A program made the position numbers and the translations under genes. Source: an uncultured Roseburia sp. (GTDB lineage: Bacteria; Bacillota; Clostridia; Lachnospirales; Lachnospiraceae). Taken from it: a DNA stretch of 35,552 nucleotides. Position 1 is the first letter of the stretch. The number at the start of each line of letters is the position of its first letter. The DNA lies in assembly GCA_945787015.1 (NCBI GenBank), contig CALZGM010000030.1, positions 1 to 35,552 on the forward strand. The letters run 5' to 3'. Under the pieces are notes generated by a model. That model was not told the origin of the DNA and did not search any database. It was given only the letters and a program-made list of their open reading frames with translations. This document shows positions 9,168 through 17,569 of the stretch, one piece after another.

Positions 9168-11603
9168 ATGAAATTCGGATATTTTGATGATGAACGAAAA
9201 GAATATGTAATAACAACCCCAAAAACTCCGCTTCCATGGATTAATTACCTTGGTTGCAATGAGTTTTTCAGCCTGATTTCCAACACCTGCGGTGGCTATT
9301 CTTTTTATAAGGACGCAAAGCTTTTGCGACTTACACGTTATCGTTATAACGATGTTCCAGCAGATACTAACGGAAAATACTATTATATCAAGGACGGGGA
9401 TACCATTTGGAATCCGGGCTGGCAGCCTTCCAAGACGGAGCTGGATTTCTACGAATGTAGACACGGCATTGGCTACAGCCGCTTTACCGGCAAGAAAAAT
9501 GAGGTGGAAGCTTCCGTCCTTGCCTTTGTTCCGATGGATGACAACTGTGAGATTAATCAGCTTGTTATCACCAACCATTCTGCTAAAACAAAAGAGCTTT
9601 CTCTTTTTTCTTATGTGGAATGGTGCTTATGGAATGCCGACGATGATATGAAAAACTTCCAGCGTAATTTAAGCTGCGGCGAAGTGGAAGTCATCGGTTC
9701 TACTATTTACCATAAAACAGAATACAGAGAACGCCGCAATCACTATGCGATTTCTTCCGTCAACGCTCCAACAGTCGGTTTCGATACCAGCCGCGATGCT
9801 TTCTTAGGCGCCTACCGTGGTGCCGACAAACCGGAAGCAGTTGAAAACGGTCACTGTACGAATTCCATTGCCAGCGGTTGGTCACCGGTTGCCGTTCATC
9901 AGCTTGCTGTTACACTTTCACCGGGTGAAAGCAAATCCTTTGTATTTGTTCTCGGCTATGTAGAAAATCCGCAAGACCAAAAGTGGGAAGTTCCTAACAT
10001 CATTAACAAAGCGCCTGCAAACGCAATGCTTGCAAAATACCAGACAGAGGCAGATGTAGAAAAAGCTTTTGATAAGCTGAATACATACTGGGAAAATCTT
10101 CTTTCCAAATATACACTTACTTCCAAAAACGATAAGGTAAACCGTATGGTGAATATCTGGAATCAGTATCAGTGTATGGTAACCTTTAACATGTCCCGTT
10201 CTGCTTCTTATTATGAATCAGGTATTGGACGTGGTATGGGATTTCGAGATTCCTGCCAGGATTTGTTAGGTTTTGTACATCTGATTCCGGACCGTGCAAG
10301 AGAGCGTATTATTGATATTGCTTCCACCCAGTTTGAAGACGGAAGCGCTTATCATCAGTACCAACCGCTCACTAAAAAAGGAAATTCCGATATCGGAAGC
10401 GGCTTTAATGATGATCCGCTCTGGCTGATTGCCGGAACCAGCGCCTATGTCCGTGAAACCGGAGACATTTCTATTTTAGGCGAAATGGTTCCTTATGATA
10501 ATGACTGGTCTGTTGCCACTACCCTGATGGAGCACCTGAAACGTTCCTTAGATTACACCATCACCCATAAAGGTCCTCACGGTCTGCCGTTAATCGGCCG
10601 TGCCGACTGGAACGACTGCCTGAACTTAAACTGTTTCTCTGCACATCCGGGCGAATCCTTCCAGACCTTTGGTCCAAGTGAAGGTCCGGTTGCAGAATCT
10701 GTATTTATTGCAGGTATGTTTGTAAAATATGGTGCAGAGTATGCTGACCTTTGTGAATTGCTAGACATGAAAGAGGAAGCTGCTCGCGCCCGTAAGGAAG
10801 TAGAAATTATGAATGCAGCCATCTTAAAAGATGGTTGGGACGGCGAATGGTTCCTGCGTGCATATGATGCAAATTCTAACAAAGTCGGCTCCAAGGAATG
10901 TGAAGAAGGCATGATCTATATTGAGCCGCAGGGTTTCTGCGTTTTAGCCGGAGTAGGTGTAAAAGAAGGTCTTGCAAAGCAGGCTCTTGATTCCGTTAAA
11001 GAACATTTGGATACCAAATACGGAGTTATGATTTTGCAGCCAGCTTACACAAAATACCACCTTGAGCTGGGTGAAGTTTCCTCTTATCCACCCGGATATA
11101 AAGAGAATGCCGGTATTTTCTGTCATAACAACCCATGGGTATCCATTGCAGAAACGGTAATCGGCCGTGGCGACAGAGCTTTTGAAATCTACCAGAAAAC
11201 CTGTCCCGCTTATGTAGAAGAAATTAGTGAAATTCATCGCACAGAGCCATATGTTTATTCCCAGATGGTTGCCGGTGCTGACGCGCCGCGACACGGGGAA
11301 GCAAAAAACAGCTGGCTGACCGGTACTGCTGCATGGACCTTTGTAAATATTTCACAATATATTTTAGGTATTTACCCAACCCACAGTGGTCTTTCCGTAA
11401 ATCCTTGTGTTCCAAAAGATTTTGGCGATTTCTCTGTTACAAGGAAATTCCGTGAAGGCACCTACTATATTGAGGTTAAGAATCCTTCTAATGTTGAAAA
11501 AGGTGTCATTTCTCTCCTCGTCGACGGAAAGGAAGTCGATGGTTGTATCATTCCTTACGAAGCAGGGAAGAAAGAATATCATGTTACTGTAACGATGGGA
11601 TAA
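9168..11603 (+). CDS. Cellobiose phosphorylase (GH94)
   Basis: This 811-residue cytoplasmic enzyme converts cellobiose and phosphate into alpha-glucose-1-phosphate and glucose, saving one ATP per disaccharide. The length and start ([18 protein letters not shown]) match clostridial cellobiose phosphorylases closely. The catalytic acid is D483 in [10 protein letters not shown]. Other conserved stretches are [27 protein letters not shown] and [20 protein letters not shown] lies 6 bases before the ATG. The gene is alone on the plus strand and divergent from the LacI and importer genes, and a LacI-type operator lies in its leader. Cellodextrin phosphorylases are longer and differ in these motifs, so cellobiose is the favoured substrate. 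Confidence 0.95.
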   Translation: MKFGYFDDERKEYVITTPKTPLPWINYLGCNEFFSLISNTCGGYSFYKDAKLLRLTRYRYNDVPADTNGKYYYIKDGDTIWNPGWQPSKTELDFYECRHGIGYSRFTGKKNEVEASVLAFVPMDDNCEINQLVITNHSAKTKELSLFSYVEWCLWNADDDMKNFQRNLSCGEVEVIGSTIYHKTEYRERRNHYAISSVNAPTVGFDTSRDAFLGAYRGADKPEAVENGHCTNSIASGWSPVAVHQLAVTLSPGESKSFVFVLGYVENPQDQKWEVPNIINKAPANAMLAKYQTEADVEKAFDKLNTYWENLLSKYTLTSKNDKVNRMVNIWNQYQCMVTFNMSRSASYYESGIGRGMGFRDSCQDLLGFVHLIPDRARERIIDIASTQFEDGSAYHQYQPLTKKGNSDIGSGFNDDPLWLIAGTSAYVRETGDISILGEMVPYDNDWSVATTLMEHLKRSLDYTITHKGPHGLPLIGRADWNDCLNLNCFSAHPGESFQTFGPSEGPVAESVFIAGMFVKYGAEYADLCELLDMKEEAARARKEVEIMNAAILKDGWDGEWFLRAYDANSNKVGSKECEEGMIYIEPQGFCVLAGVGVKEGLAKQALDSVKEHLDTKYGVMILQPAYTKYHLELGEVSSYPPGYKENAGIFCHNNPWVSIAETVIGRGDRAFEIYQKTCPAYVEEISEIHRTEPYVYSQMVAGADAPRHGEAKNSWLTGTAAWTFVNISQYILGIYPTHSGLSVNPCVPKDFGDFSVTRKFREGTYYIEVKNPSNVEKGVISLLVDGKEVDGCIIPYEAGKKEYHVTVTMG

Positions 11604-11607
11604 GCTA

Positions 11608-11656
11608 AGGGGACGCTTCTTTTGTCTCGATTACCGAGACAAAAGAAGCGTCCCCT
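11608..11656. repeat. REP-like 22-bp perfect palindrome, likely bidirectional terminator
   Basis: A perfect 22-bp stem (11608-11629 with 11635-11656) encloses a 5-base loop (ATTAC). It occupies nearly the whole gap between two convergent genes, the phosphorylase and the insertion-bearing ATPase. The outer sequence AGGGGACGCTTC and inner TTTTGTCTCG look like a palindrome family seen dispersed in many clostridial genomes (recollection, not searched). There is no clear T-tract, so it could block readthrough from both sides by its very stable stem, or be a REP-type repeat. Confidence 0.75.
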
Positions 11657-11659
11657 AAA

Positions 11660-13306
11660 TTACAATTCAATACTTCCGGACGAAATGCACTTTCCGGAGG
11701 TTCTGTCAAAGAGCAGGATATCATCACCTTGAATGTCCATACCCATTTCTGTACCAATGTTAAAAGTAACGCCGCCAAAAATGACGCCCGTCAGCAGGAA
11801 GTTTCCAATTCTTAACTTCACGGTAGATTCCATACCTGTAGGCATTGCTCCATATACGGTCGTCTTCAGGGCTCCTGTTTCCCCCAGCTTCAGAGCTTCC
11901 GGACGCACGCCAATGACAAAGTCCTCATTGGTAATAACCGGTTCTTCTTCCATACTGTAGTCGTTTTCTTCTACCATAGCCACATGATATTTGAACTTCT
12001 CATCTTTATTACTCTTTTCAACTGCTTTCTTGTCTTTTAGGCTCTCCTCAGCCGCTGCCTGCGCATCTGCTGCTTCTTTATCTCTGTCAGCCTGCCATTT
12101 TGCAATATCAACCGGCTGTTTTGGGACAAATTTCAACCGGATGCCATTCAACGCTATCAGTTCTACCTTGCCATCTTCCGTCTGAGTTCCTTTTGCATCA
12201 ATAAAGTTAATCGAAGGATTTCCTACAAAGTCTGCCACAAACAGATTCTTCGGATGATTGTATACTTCCAGAGGCGCTGCGTACTGCTGTAGCACACCAT
12301 TATTAATCAGACAGATTTTTGTCGCCAATGTCATTGCTTCCATCTGATCATGTGTTACATATACAAAGGTACTTCCTGTCTCTACATGCAGACGCTGCAA
12401 CTCATATCTCATTTCCAATCGAAGCTTGGCATCCAGATTCGATAATGGTTCATCCATAAACAATACATCCGGTTCCGGTGCAAGTGTTCTTGCAATGGCA
12501 ACACGCTGCTGCTGTCCTCCGGAAAGTTCTGCCGGATAACGGTTCATAAACATACCGATTTTTACAATTCTCGATACTCTTCTTACTGATTTATCGATTT
12601 CTTCCTTGGTAAGTTTTCGGTTCTCCATGCGGACCTTTCCGCCCTCTGTTACCTCAAAATTTTCATTTAAGCTCTGTCCTTTCGCTTCATAAGCTTTCTT
12701 TGTTGCTTCTAACTTATCAAACAATTCCCCTGCCTTATCTTTAGCAGCTTTTTCAGGATCAGAAGCCTCATGAATCTTATAACCATACAGAGCCTTCGCT
12801 GTATATATGGAAAGTGTAAAAGCATCAATAAATTTCAAATACACCTTCTCTGTATCCAGTTTACCTCTCTTATCGCGGCATTCTTCCACAAGTTCCACAA
12901 TCTTTTTTCCGCTTCTTAGGGCCTTGATTAACTCTGATGCCGTTTTCGCACCCTCATCCACCACCGGCATTTCCTCTTTGATATTGCTAAGACCAAAGGA
13001 AATATTCTGGTATACCGTCATATTTGGCCACAATGCGTAATTTTGGAATAAGAATCCTACTTTACGTTTATTCGGTGGAACATTAATGCCTGCATCGCTG
13101 TCAAACACTACTCTGTCGCCAATTTTTATCTGTCCCGTTGTAGGCGTTTCCAGTCCGGCAATCATACGCAAAATTGTTGTCTTTCCACAGCCTGAAGGGC
13201 CTAAAAGCGTGATAAAGGAATTGTCTGCGATTTCTAAGTCCAGATGATCTACCGCATAATACTTTCCCCAACGCTTTGTTATATTTTTCAATGTAATCTG
13301 TGACAT
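11660..13306 (-). CDS. ABC transporter ATP-binding protein (MalK/FbpC type) with large internal insertions
   Basis: This 548-residue protein is much longer than the usual ~350-370 for this family. Walker A (GPSGCGKT, 36-43), Q-loop (Q88), signature (LSGGQQQ, 261-267), Walker B (VLFMDEP, 281-287) and the H-loop VTHDQMEA are all intact, so it should hydrolyse ATP. About 120 extra residues lie between Q-loop and signature (roughly 108-233), in the helical domain that contacts the permease. A second lysine/alanine/glutamate-rich charged insertion of about 60 residues lies in the C-terminal OB-type domain (roughly 385-450). GAGG precedes the ATG, and the gene starts 27 bases after the fused permease gene. 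It energises that permease. Confidence 0.9.
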   Translation of the reverse strand: MSQITLKNITKRWGKYYAVDHLDLEIADNSFITLLGPSGCGKTTILRMIAGLETPTTGQIKIGDRVVFDSDAGINVPPNKRKVGFLFQNYALWPNMTVYQNISFGLSNIKEEMPVVDEGAKTASELIKALRSGKKIVELVEECRDKRGKLDTEKVYLKFIDAFTLSIYTAKALYGYKIHEASDPEKAAKDKAGELFDKLEATKKAYEAKGQSLNENFEVTEGGKVRMENRKLTKEEIDKSVRRVSRIVKIGMFMNRYPAELSGGQQQRVAIARTLAPEPDVLFMDEPLSNLDAKLRLEMRYELQRLHVETGSTFVYVTHDQMEAMTLATKICLINNGVLQQYAAPLEVYNHPKNLFVADFVGNPSINFIDAKGTQTEDGKVELIALNGIRLKFVPKQPVDIAKWQADRDKEAADAQAAAEESLKDKKAVEKSNKDEKFKYHVAMVEENDYSMEEEPVITNEDFVIGVRPEALKLGETGALKTTVYGAMPTGMESTVKLRIGNFLLTGVIFGGVTFNIGTEMGMDIQGDDILLFDRTSGKCISSGSIEL

Positions 13307-13333
13307 AATTTAACCTCGTCTTTCTTTAATCTT

Positions 13334-15139
13334 TTAATTGCTTCCGATTCCGTCATCCAGACTGGCTCCTGTCAATTTGTTGACCAGTGTGTTAAAAATC
13401 AGAATTGTAACAATCAAAATCAGGTTGATAGCACTAGAAAATGCATACAGGCCCATCTCATCGAAGTAATCCAGCGTTGTTGAAAGAATGAAGCCCTGTG
13501 TGCAAAGCAGCAGGAATAAGGACAATTCTCTTAAACACGTCATAAACGGAAGCATATACCCGCTAATAATAGATGATTTCTGAATCGGTATGATGATACG
13601 GAACATTCTCTTAAACCATGGAATATTCTGTATAATCGCCGCCTCTTCTATCTCGTTCGAAAGCTGCAGCATAGAGTTTAGAGCACTTCTGCTTGCAAAA
13701 GGTATATATTTTATGGTTCCTGCAATAATTAACAGTGTATAGGTATTAAACAAGTTAATTTTCTCGTTTGAAAACAGGATAAAGAACGCAGCACCTACCG
13801 CGATAGAAGGCATTAAGTATGGCAAAAATGCTACACCATTTACATAGGATGCCCACTTGCTGCGGCGATTCTTTGCCACTGCATATCCAATCAGTGTTCC
13901 TATCGTTCCGGCCAGTAATGCACAACATACTGCAACCAAAAGTGTTCCCCAAAAGGCATGCCAGATTGTCTCATTATAAAGAATACCTTTCTGTCCGTAC
14001 ATACCATTCTCTGTGATGTTCTCATTTGTAATCCACCATTTTGTTGTCAGGTTACTCATATCTCCGGTGTAAAGGAAACTGTAGTCACCCGGGTTCGGAA
14101 GGAACGTCTCCAGTGCAAAGGAGAAAATCGGGAAGATACTGGTGAAGAAGGTCAGTATTACCATTACAATGGCAATTACATATTTACCGATTTTTCCTAA
14201 GTTTATTTTCGACAGCTGACCTGATTTTCCGGTAACAGTCGTGTAATTTTTCCGGCTCTTTAAGCTCACCTGATTCATGGTGAGAATTGCCACGCCGAAA
14301 ATCATCATAATAATTGCCAGAATGCTGGCTTCTCCTGTGTACTTAGAGTTTAAGGAGATGTATTTGGTTGAAAGTGTTGTCAGTCCCAGATAATGCGGAA
14401 CCGGATAACTTCCCATTGCACTTCCGAATACCAACAGAATAGTGGAAAGAATCGCCGGTTTTATCATTGGAAGTGTAATGCGAAACATTGTCTTCCACTT
14501 CGGAGTATCTAAAATTGTTGCCGCTTCCTCCAGATTTGCATCCATATTCCGGAAAATGCCACCAATTAATATGTAGGCAAAAGGAGCATAATGTAATCCC
14601 AACACAATAGAACTCGGAAACAGTCCCTGGCACCACCACTTAGGCATCTCAATTCCAAACAAAGACGCCAAAAGACCATTTGCTGTCCCCACAACAGCAT
14701 TACTGTTAAATACATTCTGCCATACAACAGCCAACGTCCACTGTGGCATGATATAAGGGAAAATAAAAATAGAACTTAAATATTTTTTAAATTTTAAATT
14801 GGTTCTTGTTACTAAAAATGCAAAGAATCCGCCGTACAAAATGGAAATCGTACAGGTCAATACTGCCAAAAGTAACGTATTCCACAAAGGTTTCCAAAGA
14901 TTTGTCATTGCCAGTCTGCTGGTAAAAAGATCCACATAATTAACCACCGTATATCCGGAAGATTTTCCGGTCAGATGGGCGTCAATGGTACCCGGATGAA
15001 TAATCAGGGTATCCTTCACAATAGCTACAATAGGAGCTACCGTTGAGAAAGTAAGAACAATACCGAACAGCAGAAGGATGATATTCTGCGGTTTGGAAAG
15101 GTATGTTTTTACCTTATTTGCCATATGCTTACTGTTCAT
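13334..15139 (-). CDS. ABC transporter permease, two membrane modules fused (AfuB/FbpB type)
   Basis: This 601-residue protein fuses two permease modules, as in FbpB/AfuB-type importers. Each half has about six hydrophobic helices and its own EAA loop: EEAATILDTPKWKTMFRITLPMIKP in the first half and EEAAIIQNIPWFKRMFRIIIPIQKS in the second. A roughly 100-residue extracellular stretch (around 330-390) follows the first half. AAAGGGG precedes the ATG at 15139. It lies between its binding protein, separated by a hairpin, and the ATPase gene. Proteins of this architecture carry ferric iron, thiamine, phosphonates or sugar phosphates; which one cannot be decided from this protein alone. Confidence 0.9.
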   Translation of the reverse strand: MNSKHMANKVKTYLSKPQNIILLLFGIVLTFSTVAPIVAIVKDTLIIHPGTIDAHLTGKSSGYTVVNYVDLFTSRLAMTNLWKPLWNTLLLAVLTCTISILYGGFFAFLVTRTNLKFKKYLSSIFIFPYIMPQWTLAVVWQNVFNSNAVVGTANGLLASLFGIEMPKWWCQGLFPSSIVLGLHYAPFAYILIGGIFRNMDANLEEAATILDTPKWKTMFRITLPMIKPAILSTILLVFGSAMGSYPVPHYLGLTTLSTKYISLNSKYTGEASILAIIMMIFGVAILTMNQVSLKSRKNYTTVTGKSGQLSKINLGKIGKYVIAIVMVILTFFTSIFPIFSFALETFLPNPGDYSFLYTGDMSNLTTKWWITNENITENGMYGQKGILYNETIWHAFWGTLLVAVCCALLAGTIGTLIGYAVAKNRRSKWASYVNGVAFLPYLMPSIAVGAAFFILFSNEKINLFNTYTLLIIAGTIKYIPFASRSALNSMLQLSNEIEEAAIIQNIPWFKRMFRIIIPIQKSSIISGYMLPFMTCLRELSLFLLLCTQGFILSTTLDYFDEMGLYAFSSAINLILIVTILIFNTLVNKLTGASLDDGIGSN

Positions 15140-15156
15140 AAGCCACCCCTTTCCTT

Positions 15157-15196
15157 AAAAAGTGAGGTGCCGCACATTTTCTGTACGACACCCCAC
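15157..15196 (-). terminator. Intercistronic hairpin/partial terminator after the binding-protein gene
   Basis: On the minus strand a 14-position stem with three mismatches (GTGGGGTGTCGTAC with GTGCGGCACCTCAC, 15162-15196) is followed by five T residues (15157-15161). It lies between the binding protein and its permease, so it probably trims expression of the permease and ATPase relative to the binding protein. Confidence 0.7.
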
Positions 15197-15209
15197 CTGA
15201 CAGTCGCCG

Positions 15210-16628
15210 TTATTGAGCACTGTATTTTGTTAAAAGTTCAATCCAGCTGCCTACCGTAAATGCTACTGATGCACAATATTCCGGATCTTCCAGAACAAGT
15301 TTTCCATCTGTAGTCCACCATGTATAGCCACGGTCATTCTTACACTCAAATACATTCTCGCCCGCTTCGTTGTAGCCGCCTTTACTATGCTGATAAGTTG
15401 TTTCGATAGCTGTTGCTACATTCGGATTAGAGGAGTAACCACCCATGTCCTTGCCCCATGCGCTGAAGCCGTCTTCTGTACAGGTCATATATGCAATAAA
15501 CGCACATGCTGTCCATGGAAGTGGGCTGTTATTTGTCAGGAACAGGTAATGACAATATCCATAACCGCCAATACCGGTATAGCCCTCTTCATAAGCTGCA
15601 ACTTTAATGTTATTTAATGATACACCTGCAGATTCCTCTACAGAACGAAGTTTAGAGTAAACCAGTAAGCCGTTCTGATCAGTTGCGGAATCCGTTACTA
15701 AGGTATTACAGATAGGGCCATCATCAGTCTGTGCATTATAGCTTTCTACCCAGAGTTTAATCCATGCCAATGCATATGCACCGTCAGCGCCAAGTCCTAA
15801 ATCTTCTGCATCTGACTTCATCTCTTCGATTACAGGTTTAAAGTATGCTTTGTCGGCATCATCTAACGCTTCATAAGCTTCTCTTAACCATGCAGCGTAT
15901 TTATCTGCTGTTAACATATATAAGAAGTTCTTTCCGACAATTTCAGAATCGATGTCCATGTACAGAGCATGATTTCCCTCTGCTACGAAATCCCAGCAGT
16001 TATCATAGGTTGCACTGCCTGTGCAGTTGTACATAAATACTTTATTCAAAGTCTGTAATGGCAGGAATCCTTCAAATGCATCCGCTGTTGTTCCGTTTGC
16101 CTCTGCCCATTCCTTTGGAACAAATGTTTTTAAAATACCCGGCTGAACCATCTTAGATTCAATCTGGTTTCCATCCTGAATCAGTGTCATAGCAAAGGTA
16201 CCTGTTTCCTTCAGGGAATCTGCTGTCAACTGTTCAAAAATCTTGTTGTTTTTCGGCTGCTGCCATTCATACTCCATGGTATAATTTGGATCGATGGTCT
16301 GCAGATACTCAATGAAAAGAGGAAGTGCTGTCTTACCTCTGCTTGAGTTTCCTACTCCGTAGAAGGTTTTGCCGTTGGATTCCTCAATTGCCTTTTTTGC
16401 CAGTTCCTCTAACGTCATTCCCTCTGCTTCTTTGATAATTTTCTCGATTTCAGAAAGATTTTCCTCTTCCTTGTCTGCTTCATCCGTTTTTGCAACATCG
16501 TTTGGCTGGCTTTCCGTCACTGCTGAATTAGAATCAGCAGATGCCGGTGACTCGTTTTTGCCACACCCCGAAAATGACATAACCAGCATTGCACCTGCTA
16601 ACATAAGTGCCACTAATTTTTTCTTCAT
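15210..16628 (-). CDS. ABC transporter substrate-binding lipoprotein of the AfuB-type importer
   Basis: This 472-residue extracellular receptor has a signal peptide ending in SFSGC (Cys22), followed by a low-complexity acidic linker (residues about 23-65). The mature domain begins KTFYGVGNSSRGKTALPLFIEYL and has the features of the iron/phosphate-ester type binding-protein superfamily. AAGGAGG lies in front of the ATG. It is the first gene of the transporter unit, behind its own promoter and the candidate response-regulator sites. It differs in length and sequence from the second binding protein at 19289-20308, which appears to be the sensor. The ligand is unknown; by analogy with HptA/AfuA a phosphorylated sugar or other phosphate ester is possible. 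Confidence 0.87.
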   Translation of the reverse strand: MKKKLVALMLAGAMLVMSFSGCGKNESPASADSNSAVTESQPNDVAKTDEADKEEENLSEIEKIIKEAEGMTLEELAKKAIEESNGKTFYGVGNSSRGKTALPLFIEYLQTIDPNYTMEYEWQQPKNNKIFEQLTADSLKETGTFAMTLIQDGNQIESKMVQPGILKTFVPKEWAEANGTTADAFEGFLPLQTLNKVFMYNCTGSATYDNCWDFVAEGNHALYMDIDSEIVGKNFLYMLTADKYAAWLREAYEALDDADKAYFKPVIEEMKSDAEDLGLGADGAYALAWIKLWVESYNAQTDDGPICNTLVTDSATDQNGLLVYSKLRSVEESAGVSLNNIKVAAYEEGYTGIGGYGYCHYLFLTNNSPLPWTACAFIAYMTCTEDGFSAWGKDMGGYSSNPNVATAIETTYQHSKGGYNEAGENVFECKNDRGYTWWTTDGKLVLEDPEYCASVAFTVGSWIELLTKYSAQ

Positions 16629-16677
16629 AATTTACCCTCCTTGAATTGTTTGTGCATTTCTTACACCTTGTAAGAAT

Positions 16678-16706
16678 ATTATATCGTCGCTTATCGGTAT
16701 TTTGAA
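16678..16706 (-). promoter_or_regulatory. Promoter of the AfuB-type transporter operon
   Basis: On the minus strand a perfect TATAAT (16678-16683) lies 17 bp downstream of TTCAAA (16701-16706), a weak -35 as expected for an activator-dependent promoter. A 6-bp inverted repeat (CTTACA..TGTAAG, 16660-16674) covers the predicted start of transcription. Confidence 0.65.
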
Positions 16707-16716
16707 CTCGACAAAA

Positions 16717-16743
16717 CTGTTATCATTTTAAAAATCCTGTTAT
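16717..16743 (-). promoter_or_regulatory. Phased direct repeats, candidate response-regulator binding sites
   Basis: CTGTTAT occurs at 16717-16723 and again at 16737-16743 (ATAACAG on the coding strand). The copies are exactly 20 bp apart, that is, on the same helix face. The proximal copy ends 10 bp upstream of the -35 element, the usual position for AraC-type activators, which bind as direct repeats. The response regulator encoded just upstream has such an AraC domain. Confidence 0.5.
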
Positions 16744-16769
16744 TCTTGACAAAAGAACAACAGGATTTT
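16731..16769 (-). terminator. Terminator-like hairpin after the response-regulator gene
   Basis: A perfect 11-bp stem (AAAATCCTGTT at 16731-16741 with its complement at 16759-16769) lies 36 bases downstream of the response-regulator stop codon and runs into a short T-run on the minus strand. One arm contains the distal ATAACAG repeat, so the element may both end the regulator transcript and carry an activator site. Confidence 0.6.
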
Positions 16770-16804
16770 CACATTTCATATATATATTGCACAATTCAAG
16801 CAGG

Positions 16805-17569
16805 TTATTCTCTCCGATTCTGGTACTCAGAGGGTGTCATTCCGACAATTTTTTTAAACGTGCTGGAAAAATAGGTGATATCTTTATACCCCACCTGCTC
16901 CGCCACCTCGCTAACGCGATTATGGCAGTCTTCCAGCAGCTTCATGGCTGCCCGCATTCGATATCTTGTGATATAAGATGCAACCGTATAATCCGTCTCC
17001 TTTTTAAACAAATGGCTCAGATGCCCTTCACTAACTCCCACTGCATCTGCTATGGCAGCAATATTGATATCGCTATCACCGTAATGTTTTGCAATGTAGT
17101 TTAAGGCCTCTCTTATATATCTGCTCTTGTCCCCCGGCTCATCCGGCACTGCAAGAACTGTCTGCTGCTCTCTGTTCTTTTTGCTGTCCCGTTGCTCCTC
17201 AATCTCCTTCTTTGCCCTTAATACACAAGCCTCCAGTTCTCCGTCCTCAAAGGGTTTCAGCAGATAGTCAAAAGCAAAGTATCGCAGCGCCTGTTTGGCA
17301 TATTCAAACTCACTGTATGCAGTCAGAAAGATAACATGCACTTCATTTTCTTCCTGCCGCAAGGTTTTAAGAAGTTCAATGCCATCCATTCGAGGCATTC
17401 GGATATCGCTGATAATCAAATCCGGATGGAATTTATGTGCCATCTCAAGAGCTTCCTCTCCGTTAGACGCTTCAGCCACTACCGCACAATCCATGGCTGC
17501 CCAGTCTGTTTCCATAACGATACCGCGTCTTACAAACATCTCATCATCTACCACCAGAATTTTTAGCAT
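16805..17569 (-). CDS. AraC-type response regulator (YesN family)
   Basis: This 254-residue cytoplasmic regulator has an N-terminal receiver with acidic pocket D8/D9, phosphoacceptor D55 in LIISDIRMPRMDG and the conserved lysine in YLLKPFEDG. The C-terminal ~100 residues form a double helix-turn-helix of the AraC type (NIAAIADAVGVSEGHLSHLFKKE and VSEVAEQVGYKDITYFSSTFKK). AAGGAG lies inside the end of the kinase gene, 10 bases before the ATG, and the two genes overlap by 26 bases. It is the partner of that kinase and probably activates the transporter operon immediately downstream through the ATAACAG repeats. Confidence 0.93.
   Translation of the reverse strand: MLKILVVDDEMFVRRGIVMETDWAAMDCAVVAEASNGEEALEMAHKFHPDLIISDIRMPRMDGIELLKTLRQEENEVHVIFLTAYSEFEYAKQALRYFAFDYLLKPFEDGELEACVLRAKKEIEEQRDSKKNREQQTVLAVPDEPGDKSRYIREALNYIAKHYGDSDINIAAIADAVGVSEGHLSHLFKKETDYTVASYITRYRMRAAMKLLEDCHNRVSEVAEQVGYKDITYFSSTFKKIVGMTPSEYQNRRE

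Noticed and set aside
9123-9578. Antisense 151-residue open frame over the start of cellobiose phosphorylase
   Set aside because: No ribosome site and no recognisable protein; the opposite strand encodes a near-perfect family member here.
11660-13306. This ATPase as the missing motor of the cellobiose importer
   Set aside because: It is in the operon of the fused permease, lies beyond a palindromic barrier, and is convergent to the phosphorylase gene.
13334-16628. Iron transporter label for the fused permease and its binding protein
   Set aside because: The architecture is shared by importers of iron, thiamine, phosphonates and sugar phosphates; the HptARS-like regulators argue against iron, so no metal was named.
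16660-16674. CTTACA..TGTAAG inverted repeat as a repressor operator
   Set aside because: It overlaps the predicted transcription start but no repressor gene is linked to it; noted only within the promoter entry.
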